A stretch of DNA of 64,000 nucleotides from Candidatus Leptovillus affinis (GTDB lineage Bacteria > Chloroflexota > Anaerolineae > Promineifilales > Promineifilaceae), in NCBI GenBank assembly GCA_016705235.1, contig JADIYP010000002.1:310001-374000 (forward strand). The letters are read 5' to 3'. Positions 15,779-24,021 of this stretch are shown piece by piece (position 1 is the stretch's first letter; the number at the start of each line of letters is the position of its first letter). The notes under the pieces were generated by a model, which saw nothing but the letters and a program-made list of their open reading frames with translations, did no database searches and had not been told where the DNA came from. The position numbers and the translations under genes are program-made.

Positions 15779-16240
15779 TTAAATATTTTTGACCAGCCGC
15801 CAGCGATTATTGCCCTGTTGCGGAAAATAAGTCACTTCGTCCATGAGCTGATTAACCAGGAACAGCCCATAACCACTGGTCTGTGGCTGGCTTAAATCTG
15901 GGGCTACCACATCAGACAAGCTAAACGACTGCCCGCGATCATTCAGTTCAATGATAAATTGACGCAGACTCTCATCCAGCGTGAATGCGATGTCAATCCG
16001 GCCAGAAATACCGGCATACGCATGTTCAACGATATTGGTACACGCTTCATGAACTGCCAGTTCGATATTGTAAAACAAGGATTCTTGCCCTGGCAGGCCC
16101 TGCTCGCGATCAAGCATCGCCCGAATACATGCGCCAATGACGTTTAAATATTTATGGATAGCCGGCAATTCCAGCCGGACAGTATTGGTGAGGGGTAACG
16201 GATTCACAACTGCCTCTTGTTGATTTACGGTCGATTTCAC
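15779..16240 (-). CDS. Anti-sigma-factor-type serine kinase (RsbW/SpoIIAB-like ATPase)
   Basis: The 153-residue protein has the GHKL ATP site of partner-switching kinases: N box ELAVHEACTNIVEHAY, G1 region ELNDRGQSF, and G2 GYGLFLVNQLMDEV. In this family it phosphorylates a STAS antagonist on serine and otherwise holds a partner such as a sigma factor. It starts at a GTG overlapping the phosphatase stop (GTGA at 16237-16240), so the two are translationally coupled. No sigma factor gene is in the window; the controlled partner is unknown. Confidence 0.9.
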   Translation of the reverse strand: MKSTVNQQEAVVNPLPLTNTVRLELPAIHKYLNVIGACIRAMLDREQGLPGQESLFYNIELAVHEACTNIVEHAYAGISGRIDIAFTLDESLRQFIIELNDRGQSFSLSDVVAPDLSQPQTSGYGLFLVNQLMDEVTYFPQQGNNRWRLVKNI

Positions 16241-17760
16241 GCGCCTATTCCCTTTAACACCACAAGGGTTTGGTCGTCACTTTGCGCAGCGCCATTGCTA
16301 AAATTGGCTACTGTGCGGTATAAAGTCTCGGCAATCCCACGCGCTGATTGGTCGGCTATTGATTCAACTAAAGATACCAACCGATCGTAACCAAATTCGT
16401 TATCCTGAGTATTTCTGGCTTCACTAAACCCGTCGGTGGCCACAACGAGGACATCGCCTGGTTGAAAATCTATGCCCTGATCTTTGGATAAACTGTCCGG
16501 CAAGATTCCCATGGGTGTGCCATCGGCGCGCAGCAGATGGGCTTTTCCACCGGCTGGACAATAGATGACGGGTGAATGACCGGCATTGGCGTAGAGTAAT
16601 TTGCGATTCGATGAGTCGTACTGACCTACAAATACAGTAGCAAACATACTCAGCTTTGTAAAGTCATCGTAGAGTTCCTGGTTGGAACGCCCCATGACAA
16701 CCTGGGGCGTAGGCATAGGCATGACATTTGTTTTGGTACGGATAACTGTGCGGGTCATGGCCATCAGCAGGGCAGCGGGGACGCCTTTGCCGGAGATGTC
16801 GCCCACCGTGAATGTGAATGGTTGGTTGGTGCCGATGATAAAATCGTAGAAATCGCCGCCAACTCGTGAGGCAGGCCAGGAAGCGGCCCACAGGTCCAGG
16901 CCGACAACGCCAGGTGGCTTTTGCGGCAGTAGATGGACCTGGATGCGTTGAGCAAGGTCCATTTCTGTTTCCAGTCTGGCTTGCTCGACGTTCACCTGAT
17001 ACATGATGACGTTTTCAATTTGGGCGCCGGTAAATTCGGCAATGGCCCCGGCAAGTTTGATGTCTGGGGAGTTGAAGTCGCCGTCGAATTTGTTGAGCAT
17101 GCCCATAACGGCCGTGCCCGCATCCCGCACCTTAATCGGCACAATCAACATATTGCGTACGCCCAATGCCTGCTCATCGGCATTGCCCCGGCTAAACAAA
17201 AACTCCCGCCGGGATTCCTTCATCAAGTTCATGTAATTCTGAAGGGCTTCCTCGGTCAATATCGGGCGTGGATACTGCTGGAAAATTGGCAGCCGGCCCT
17301 TCATATGAACCCAAAAGAACGCCGCTTCCGCTTTTACCAGCCGGGCCGTTTCAAACGCCAGGCGCGCCAGCGTTTCCTCGGGATTTAAATAATTCCGCGT
17401 CGCCTGGGTCAGATCATACAAAGCCAAAAGTTGGTCTTGCGTATCAATCAGGTCGGCGGCCATGCTGTTCAGGTCTCTTTCCAGGCGGGCGATCTGGGCG
17501 ATGAACCCGGCCTGGGCCTGAAGGCGCAAACGATGCGCTGGCTGGCAAAGGCCGGCCAGATGAAGCTCGCCTATTTTGACCGAATTGACAGTGATCGGTT
17601 CTACGAGGGCGGCTGGTTGCGGGCTGCCGCCGGCCGACCAGGTGGCTAATGAAACGCCATCGGCCCAAATCGAAAAGGTTGAGGCTCCCGCATCCAACCA
17701 ATCTTTGGCTAGTATGTCAAAATCGGACTTTTGGGCAGCCAAAATTGCCGGTAGGATCAT
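16237..17760 (-). CDS. GAF-PP2C (SpoIIE/RsbU-type) serine phosphatase
   Basis: The 507-residue protein has an N-terminal segment, a coiled coil near residues 85-115, a GAF-like sensory domain (about 120-265) and a PP2C/SpoIIE phosphatase domain (about 290-505). Metal-binding acids are visible in RVGGDFYDF, VGDISGKGVPAALLMA, VVATDGFSEARN and SDDQTLVVLK. It should dephosphorylate STAS antagonists such as the one encoded upstream or those fused to the GT26 enzyme, in response to a signal at the GAF domain. No membrane helix is present. It lies between the STAS gene and the kinase gene. Confidence 0.92.
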   Translation of the reverse strand: MILPAILAAQKSDFDILAKDWLDAGASTFSIWADGVSLATWSAGGSPQPAALVEPITVNSVKIGELHLAGLCQPAHRLRLQAQAGFIAQIARLERDLNSMAADLIDTQDQLLALYDLTQATRNYLNPEETLARLAFETARLVKAEAAFFWVHMKGRLPIFQQYPRPILTEEALQNYMNLMKESRREFLFSRGNADEQALGVRNMLIVPIKVRDAGTAVMGMLNKFDGDFNSPDIKLAGAIAEFTGAQIENVIMYQVNVEQARLETEMDLAQRIQVHLLPQKPPGVVGLDLWAASWPASRVGGDFYDFIIGTNQPFTFTVGDISGKGVPAALLMAMTRTVIRTKTNVMPMPTPQVVMGRSNQELYDDFTKLSMFATVFVGQYDSSNRKLLYANAGHSPVIYCPAGGKAHLLRADGTPMGILPDSLSKDQGIDFQPGDVLVVATDGFSEARNTQDNEFGYDRLVSLVESIADQSARGIAETLYRTVANFSNGAAQSDDQTLVVLKGIGA

Positions 17761-17785
17761 TTGGAATCTATTCCTGCCAGATGAT

Positions 17786-18124
17786 TCAACGAGCGAACGC
17801 CTGGACCGCTTCGTCCTCGCGGGCGAAAATTTCGAAGAATCTATCTAGACGAGTTAGTTCAAAAACCATGCGTACAGACTGCTGCAAATGACAAAGACGC
17901 AGATCGCCTTGTAATTCACGCGAACGCTTGAGTCCATGGACGAGTGTGGCCAGGGCGGTCGAATCGACAAAATCCACCTTTTCCAGATTGACAACAATGT
18001 TGGCAGGTTCTTCGGCCATGGCCTGTTCTATGGACTGCCGCGCGGTGTCGGCGGTATAAGTATCAAAACGCCCTGCAAGTTCCAGGATCTTTACGTTTTC
18101 GGCAGATCGCACATTGATCTCCAT
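17786..18124 (-). CDS. STAS-domain anti-sigma-factor antagonist (SpoIIAA/RsbV-like)
   Basis: A 112-residue single STAS domain. The phosphorylatable serine is Ser55 in VDFVDSTALATL, preceded by Asp54 as in active antagonists. Unphosphorylated, it would bind the kinase encoded two genes downstream and release that kinase's partner. AAAGGAG precedes the ATG. It is first in a STAS-phosphatase-kinase operon located directly after the EPS genes. Confidence 0.92.
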   Translation of the reverse strand: MEINVRSAENVKILELAGRFDTYTADTARQSIEQAMAEEPANIVVNLEKVDFVDSTALATLVHGLKRSRELQGDLRLCHLQQSVRMVFELTRLDRFFEIFAREDEAVQAFAR

Positions 18125-18181
18125 TAGCTACCAACTCCTTTGCAGTACAAACTGTTTGGCGAACGACTCTCAAATAATTAT

Positions 18182-19828
18182 TTATCTGGTATTTTGTTTG
18201 AGTCGGCGCCCCCATGCGAGGGGTGTTTGTCCTAGCAATCGCAAATTTGCGCGCCAGGAACGTGTGGCTACATAGTAGGCATCAGTTATCAGGATTTCAT
18301 CCAGGCTGCTGCCCGGTCTGGTCTGGATGTACCATAATCCGGTAAATCCGGCAGGGCACTCGTGCCTTTTTTGCTGCCAGGCTTCACTGATCTGGTTGAT
18401 TTCTACGGCCGTTAGCGGTTTGACGCCCACCAGGCGCATATCACCGCGCAAAACGTTCCAAAGTTCAGGCAGGCGGTGCAGTTCCAGCCGCTGCAGCATG
18501 CGGCCAACGGCCGTTTCTCCCCCGCTCTTTCTCCCCATAGCAAAACGCCATAGGAAGAATTTTTGCAAGGCGGCCGGAGCTAGCTGGTTGGCCGGGTCCG
18601 GCCAACCGCCAAAGCGCTCTAATTTGTCAAAGACACGGCCGTTTACCACCAGCAGCAGCAACGCGATCGGTACTGTCACAATCAGCGTCAGGACCAGGAT
18701 CAGGCTTGCCAGAATAGCGTCGCCCAACCGCAAAAACCGGTCGTCGAGGAGTGTAGTGACCTGACCCAATAGAAATTGATCGACAACCTGCGTACTCTCG
18801 GCGGTAAGTTTATCAACAACCAGGTTTTTATTCACGAAACGGCCGTCAATATTCACCAACTGGCCAACATAGGTGCGGTCTAAAATGGTGCTGCGGCTGA
18901 TGGTGGCATCGTCGTCAATCACCACATTCGAGCCAATCACCACTTCCGGCCCCAGCTCCACGTCTGGCCCAATCTGGCAATTTTGCCCAATGAAAACCGG
19001 CGGCGACAACCGCGCGCTGGGGTGAATCATGTGGTTACGCCCCACCCAAATCCCTTCCGAAATCTGCCGGCCTTCAAGTGACGGATAGTGCAGCGCTGGC
19101 TGCCCGTTCAGGCCGTCAGAATGTCCCCAGGCGCTGTATAACACATGCTGCTGCGCCGCGTGGTAGTCGGCAAACGTCACCAGCGGGTTCCAGTAACCGG
19201 GCATCTCGTAAGCATCAACGGCTATGCCTGCGGCCATCAGCGCCGGCAGCAGTTGTGTATGTATATCAAAGGTCGTTCGCGGCGGGATGTGGGCCAAAAC
19301 TTCCGGCTCAAAAACGCAAACGCCGGTGAGGTAGGCCATTTCACGGCCGTCAGTGTGTCTCTCATCGAGCAGTTGGCCGTTGGCGTTCAGGGCGACGGCC
19401 GTGGCTCCATTCAGGTTACGGCGATGGACGACGACAGTAGCCCGGCTTTGTCGCTGGCGATGTTGGGCCAATACGGCCGTTAAATCCACATCCACAATCG
19501 CGTCGCCGGGCAGCACCACAACCGTCTGCGTAATGGCCGCTTGCGCCCATTTTAATGCCCCGGCCGTACCCAGAGCATCGCGTTGCAGCAAGTAATTTAG
19601 CGATACGCCCCAGCGTTTGCCGCTGCCCAGGTACGCCTCCACATCGCCCGCCAGATGATACAAACTGACCAAAATCTGCTTAATCCCCTGGCGCGCCAAC
19701 AATTCAACGGCGTACAGCATAACGGGGCGGTCAGCGACCGGCAGCATGGGCGCAGGAACCGTCTCGGTCAGTGGTCTTAATTTATTTGTTTCGCCGGTGG
19801 CCAATAAAATTGCCTGAACATTATCCAT
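18182..19828 (-). CDS. Three-domain protein: degenerate sugar nucleotidyltransferase, left-handed beta-helix, sugar-transferase domain lacking its catalytic pair
   Basis: Residues 1-235 resemble a sugar-1-phosphate nucleotidyltransferase, but the GxGTR-type loop reads ATGETNKLRPLTETVPAPML, lacking the second Gly and the Arg. Residues about 255-340 are hexapeptide repeats. Residues about 365-545 match the bacterial sugar-transferase domain (LPELWNVLRGDMRLVGVKP, CPAGFTGLW), with a membrane segment near 370-395. The catalytic Asp-Glu of PglC/WcaJ enzymes is His451-Arg452 here, and the FKFRSM motif is absent. It may be a scaffold or regulator of the EPS initiation complex and not an enzyme. It follows the GT26-STAS gene. 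Confidence 0.87.
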   Translation of the reverse strand: MDNVQAILLATGETNKLRPLTETVPAPMLPVADRPVMLYAVELLARQGIKQILVSLYHLAGDVEAYLGSGKRWGVSLNYLLQRDALGTAGALKWAQAAITQTVVVLPGDAIVDVDLTAVLAQHRQRQSRATVVVHRRNLNGATAVALNANGQLLDERHTDGREMAYLTGVCVFEPEVLAHIPPRTTFDIHTQLLPALMAAGIAVDAYEMPGYWNPLVTFADYHAAQQHVLYSAWGHSDGLNGQPALHYPSLEGRQISEGIWVGRNHMIHPSARLSPPVFIGQNCQIGPDVELGPEVVIGSNVVIDDDATISRSTILDRTYVGQLVNIDGRFVNKNLVVDKLTAESTQVVDQFLLGQVTTLLDDRFLRLGDAILASLILVLTLIVTVPIALLLLVVNGRVFDKLERFGGWPDPANQLAPAALQKFFLWRFAMGRKSGGETAVGRMLQRLELHRLPELWNVLRGDMRLVGVKPLTAVEINQISEAWQQKRHECPAGFTGLWYIQTRPGSSLDEILITDAYYVATRSWRANLRLLGQTPLAWGRRLKQNTR

Positions 19829-19856
19829 GGTAATACGTCTAGTGTTTCAAATGATG

Positions 19857-21368
19857 TCAGGCTACTGCCGCCGGTACATCGTGATATAAAGCCAATACTT
19901 TATCGAAGCGTACCATTTCGATAACCCGCATAACGTCTTTAGAGCAGTTGGCCACTCGTAGTTCCCCGTCGCGCTCATCGGCGATGCGCTTGAGTTGGGC
20001 CAGGGCGGCCAGACCGGCGCTGGCCAAAAGCACGGTTTCGGATAGATCGAGAACCACACGCGGATTGGCGTCTAGCAGCGAGGTGCATGTTTCAACCATT
20101 TCTGGCGCGGATGTGGCATCCAGGCGACGAGGGCCTTTTAAGATTGTCCAGGTGGTTTCGATAACTGAAACGGCCGTTTCTCCATCATTCCCCAAATCAT
20201 CAGCCACAACAGCAGCGGGCGCGTTTTCGGTTGCCTTGATCGCCGGCGCATGGCTGGCCGCCAGCGCGGTTTTCGCGTCATCCACAATCACAAAAAAGCG
20301 ATCCAGCCGCAGCAGCGACAAGGTTTGCAAGATATTGGGCGGCACAGAAGCCAGCCACAACTCGCCATTCGCGTCTCGCGCCTGTTTGGTCAGGCCAACC
20401 AGGGCGCCAATCACCGAGCTGTCTAAGAAAACGGCGTCGGTCAGGTCGATGATAATGTAGGGGGTGATGGTTAAGGCTTGTTGGGCTTTTTTGTTAAAGC
20501 CGTCGTAATTGCTAACGGTAAGATGCCCTTCAACGTGTAAGACGGCCGTGTCCTGAATCAGCACCAGGTCGGTTTTGGGCAGCACCGGCGTCGGCACATT
20601 GCCACGGCGCATCACCCACCATTGGCGCAAAAAGAACGCGCCAAACCCTACCATGTCCACAGCATACCGCCGCCACAAGCGGCGCGGCTCCTGAAGCAGC
20701 CGGTGGAGCCATTCCAGGCCATACCGCTGCATCCATTCCGGCGCGCGTTTTGTATTGCCGGTAATAAAATCGAATGTGCCACCCACGCCTATCATCACCG
20801 GAATGGCCAGATCACGGCCGTACATGCCAATCCACTTTTCTTGTTTCGGGTTGCCAAAAGCTACCAACAAAATATCCGGCTGCGCGGCCTTGATTTCCGC
20901 AATGATGGCCGGGTCCATATCGATCACCGAACTGTAAGGCGGCGATTTGACGCCCGCCACAATCAGGTCCGGGTTTTGCTCCTTCAAGATTTCGGCAGCC
21001 TTGGCCGCAATCCCCGGCGCAGCGCCCAAAAAGTAAATGGAGTACCCCTTGGCCGCCGCGCGCTGCGCCAGCGCCGGAATCATGTCCGCGCCAGCCACGC
21101 GCCCTTCTAAATTTACCCCCAGCAAACGCGAACCCCACACCAAAGGCATTCCATCGGCCGTGGAGAGGTCAGCTTCTTGCAGCAAATAGCGCAGTTCCGG
21201 ATCGGTCATCGACTTGACGACAAAATCAGCATTCACCGTCGCCACCTGATGCCCTTTGCCCGTCTCCCGGCCGGTCACAACAAATTCGTCTAACCGATCC
21301 AGGGTTTCCGCCATATTCAAATCGTCGATAGGCACGCCTAAGATGACAATGAGCCTGCGCATGACCAT
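19857..21368 (-). CDS. WecG/TagA/CpsF (GT26) glycosyltransferase fused to two STAS domains
   Basis: Residues 1-250 are a GT26 enzyme: ATVNADFVVKS, the catalytic-region Asp72 in STADGMPLVWGS, FLGAAPG, AFGNPKQEKWIG and GVGGTFDFITG. Such enzymes add a sugar to a polyprenyl-linked primer. Residues about 265-370 are one STAS domain with FLDSSVIGALVGL (Asp316, Ser317), and about 400-503 a second with LLASAGLAALAQL (Ser450, the usual Asp replaced by Ala449). STAS serines are targets of the kinase and phosphatase encoded just downstream. The ATG at 21368 is preceded by CAGGGGAGA. Confidence 0.92.
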   Translation of the reverse strand: MVMRRLIVILGVPIDDLNMAETLDRLDEFVVTGRETGKGHQVATVNADFVVKSMTDPELRYLLQEADLSTADGMPLVWGSRLLGVNLEGRVAGADMIPALAQRAAAKGYSIYFLGAAPGIAAKAAEILKEQNPDLIVAGVKSPPYSSVIDMDPAIIAEIKAAQPDILLVAFGNPKQEKWIGMYGRDLAIPVMIGVGGTFDFITGNTKRAPEWMQRYGLEWLHRLLQEPRRLWRRYAVDMVGFGAFFLRQWWVMRRGNVPTPVLPKTDLVLIQDTAVLHVEGHLTVSNYDGFNKKAQQALTITPYIIIDLTDAVFLDSSVIGALVGLTKQARDANGELWLASVPPNILQTLSLLRLDRFFVIVDDAKTALAASHAPAIKATENAPAAVVADDLGNDGETAVSVIETTWTILKGPRRLDATSAPEMVETCTSLLDANPRVVLDLSETVLLASAGLAALAQLKRIADERDGELRVANCSKDVMRVIEMVRFDKVLALYHDVPAAVA

Positions 21369-21380
21369 TCTCCCCTGGGG

Positions 21381-22241
21381 TTAATAAGCGCCCCGGCCTG
21401 TCAGAACTGCCGGAATCGTCTTTAATAAAATTTCAATATCTTTCAGAAGGCTCTGTTCGGAAATATATTGCAGGTCCAGTTCAACCCAGCGTTTGAAACT
21501 TAGCTCGCTGCGGCCGGATACCTGCTGCAAACCGGTAATCCCCGGCACTGCATCCAGGCGGCGCAGTTGATCAAACTGATATTGGGCTACTTCATAGGGC
21601 ACCGGCGGCCGTGGTCCAACCAAACTCATTTCCCCCTTCAGAACATTAAAAAGCTGGGGAATCTCGTCGATGCTGGCTTTGCGGATCAGCCGTCCAACAC
21701 GCGTTACACGAGGATCGTTTTTAATTTTGAAGACGACCTCGTCGGCTTCGTTATTGGCCATCAATTCAGCTTTACGGGCTTCGGCGTCTATGTACATCGA
21801 GCGGAATTTGAAGCAGTAAAACGGTTGTCCCCACTTACCTACCCGTTCTTGCTTGAAAAACACGGGGCCAGGAGAATCTAGTTTGATGGCAATGGCGATC
21901 ATCAACATGATTGGCAGCGCAAAAGGGAGAGCAATACAAACGAGTATAAAATCAAAAGCCCGTTTCAGGTTGCTGTTGATTTTGTTACGGATAACCCAGG
22001 TAATCAGGCGCAGCCGCATCCGTTGGATGGTGCGTGGGCTTTTGAAGGATTGGCTGGCATATTTCTCCAACATGCGTGCGGCTTTTTCAGCCTGTTTTTG
22101 TTCATCGCGCAGGTCGGTGGAGACAAGATGTGCCTGATTAACAATGGACGCCGGGTTTTCTGTCATAGTGATTTTTTTCTGTTGCCGCTCTTCAGGTCGT
22201 TGTTGATTGAACCTGACGGGTGATTTGTGTCCTAGTTGCAT
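21381..22241 (-). CDS. Priming polyprenyl-phosphate sugar-1-phosphate transferase (PglC/WcaJ-like)
   Basis: The 286-residue protein starts EPS assembly by moving a sugar-1-phosphate from a nucleotide sugar to undecaprenyl phosphate. It has one re-entrant membrane helix (FDFILVCIALPFALPIMLMI), then KLDSPGPVFFKQERVG, FYCFKFRSM, the catalytic Asp192-Glu193 in ASIDEIPQLFNV, and SLVGPRPP. It lacks the four-helix N-terminal part of long WcaJ proteins. The ATG at 22239-22241 is chosen because GACGAGG lies upstream and it abuts the previous stop; a weaker start is at 22166. Confidence 0.92.
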   Translation of the reverse strand: MQLGHKSPVRFNQQRPEERQQKKITMTENPASIVNQAHLVSTDLRDEQKQAEKAARMLEKYASQSFKSPRTIQRMRLRLITWVIRNKINSNLKRAFDFILVCIALPFALPIMLMIAIAIKLDSPGPVFFKQERVGKWGQPFYCFKFRSMYIDAEARKAELMANNEADEVVFKIKNDPRVTRVGRLIRKASIDEIPQLFNVLKGEMSLVGPRPPVPYEVAQYQFDQLRRLDAVPGITGLQQVSGRSELSFKRWVELDLQYISEQSLLKDIEILLKTIPAVLTGRGAY

Positions 22242-22242
22242 G

Positions 22243-23514
22243 TTATGCCTCGTCGTTCCGCGCCGTTCGTATCCAACCATGTGAATCGAAGCCGAGCAAT
22301 ACGCGCCCATAATGCCACACTTTCCAGGTGACAAAGACAGGGATGTTGAGCAAGGCCATATAGACATTTTTGGGCGCGTGGACCAGCCGCAGGCCGGAAA
22401 GTAAGTAGATGAGCTGCCCGACGATAAGCGCGACGGCTAAATACAAGTTGATGCGCGCTAGATTGGCAGCCCACACGGCCGTTTCCGTTCCCATGATGCG
22501 CCACAATACAGGCAGCGGCAGGCTGACCGCCAAAAACAGCCCGCTCAACGCGGCCATCACCGAAAAAGGGGGAATAAGATGTTCCATGGCTGCATCTAGC
22601 AGCAGATAGGCACGGCCGTATTGCCCGGCGCGCACGCTTTTCCCGGCTGTGCGCAGCAATTTGGGCACATACTGGCGCATCATCTGCATCCGGCCGCGTT
22701 CCCATCGCACATTTTGCGATGCGGCGCTGGCCAACGTTTCCGGCATTTCAGCTTCGATCACTGCCTCGGAGGCAAAGGCTACCCGCTCGCCGTTCAGTAT
22801 GAGCGCCATGTGGAACTCGATATCTTCCGTAATGGAGGCGGTCCATTCGATCTGGCGCATCACGTCGGCGGCAAACACCATGCCGTTGCCTTTCAGCCCG
22901 GCAGAGCCGCCCAGAGCCGTGCGGCCTAACGGCCGTAAATAATGCAGCACCGCCAACGCCGCATAACGCAGCCCCACACTCCAACTACGGCCCGGATTGC
23001 GCACCGCATAATAAGCTTGAATTACACGCTCGCCTCGCGCCAGCCGCCCGGACATCGCCCGCAAAAAATTGGCCGACACCACCGTATCGGCGTCTAAAAT
23101 CACAATCGCATCGTGGGGTTCGCCGCTTGCCCAAATGCGCTGCAACAGCCACTGCAAGGCGTACCCTTTGCCCACTTCGGCCGTGTTGAATCGCTCGTGG
23201 GCTACCGCGCCAAATTGGCGGGCAATAACGGCCGTTTGGTCCGTACAATTATCCGCCACCACATGCACCGTGAATAACTCGTGGGGATAATCCAACTGCG
23301 CCAGATTTTGCAGCAGGTCGGGCAGCAGGCGCTCTTCATTGTGCGCGGGAATGAGAACGGCAAACCGCTTCGCGGGCTGCCCTGGTTCCGGCATCTGCCG
23401 TCTGGCAGCACGCCAGGCCGACACTGTAAGAACCAGCAAATACCCAACCAGACCGGCAAGCAGCAGTTCCATGATTAATAAAACAATTTGCGCAAACGTA
23501 AAAAAATAAAGCAT
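22243..23514 (-). CDS. Processive-type membrane GT2 glycosyltransferase
   Basis: The 423-residue protein has an N-terminal helix (about 8-33), a GT-A domain with FAVLIPAHNEERLL, VADNCTDQT, the DxD region VILDADTVVS, TEDIEFHMAL and the QNVRWERGR motif (Q/RxxRW type), then three or four C-terminal membrane helices. This layout is that of cellulose/hyaluronan-synthase-like or N-acetylglucosaminyl transferases. Its stop is one base from the start of the priming transferase, so they are co-translated. Confidence 0.88.
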   Translation of the reverse strand: MLYFFTFAQIVLLIMELLLAGLVGYLLVLTVSAWRAARRQMPEPGQPAKRFAVLIPAHNEERLLPDLLQNLAQLDYPHELFTVHVVADNCTDQTAVIARQFGAVAHERFNTAEVGKGYALQWLLQRIWASGEPHDAIVILDADTVVSANFLRAMSGRLARGERVIQAYYAVRNPGRSWSVGLRYAALAVLHYLRPLGRTALGGSAGLKGNGMVFAADVMRQIEWTASITEDIEFHMALILNGERVAFASEAVIEAEMPETLASAASQNVRWERGRMQMMRQYVPKLLRTAGKSVRAGQYGRAYLLLDAAMEHLIPPFSVMAALSGLFLAVSLPLPVLWRIMGTETAVWAANLARINLYLAVALIVGQLIYLLSGLRLVHAPKNVYMALLNIPVFVTWKVWHYGRVLLGFDSHGWIRTARNDEA

Positions 23515-24021
23515 GACGACAGCATTAAAGAATGAAACAATCCGGCTTTTCTAACTTCGTCGGATGCAGGAACAAAAAGAGACTTGTAGACCGATTTATA
23601 GGGAGAAAAATGATACTACTTTGCTTGCCCATGTGATCCTTCACAGACTAGGACAATTTGTTGAGGGGTCAGGTCATCTCGTGGCGGCAAAGGATTCCAA
23701 TAAAATTTTTGATTACTCAATGACCACAACGTCGTTATCACATCGTGGAGGTGATCCCACAACAACCCTGATGACAGATCATGTGATTGTTGGTTCACAC
23801 ATTTGAAGGGTTAACCCTTACAGTCAGACAACCGTGTAGGCGTGACTTCATGATGTTAATCCTAGGGTGATAAACTTACATTGATCCTTACACAGCGTGG
23901 GTATGGATAGGGCGCGTAACGTACCAGCAGGATAGGCATCAGCCAAGCCGCAAATTGGTCTAATCCGCCAGATTAGGCCAATCTGGTGTCGGTCTACAAT
24001 TAGCAGGAAATCCCCAGGCGA
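23515..24021. other. 507-base non-coding gap inside the EPS locus, lower GC
   Basis: I see no credible gene here. The GC content is clearly lower than in the neighbours. It holds an imperfect hairpin of the AGATTGG family (23951-23984). A leftward promoter for the priming-transferase block is likely but I cannot place one with confidence. It could split the EPS locus into two transcription units. Confidence 0.5.

Noticed and set aside
23564..23806. Short frames on both strands in the 507-base gap
   Set aside because: No ribosome-binding site, no recognisable motif, and the composition is unlike the neighbouring genes.
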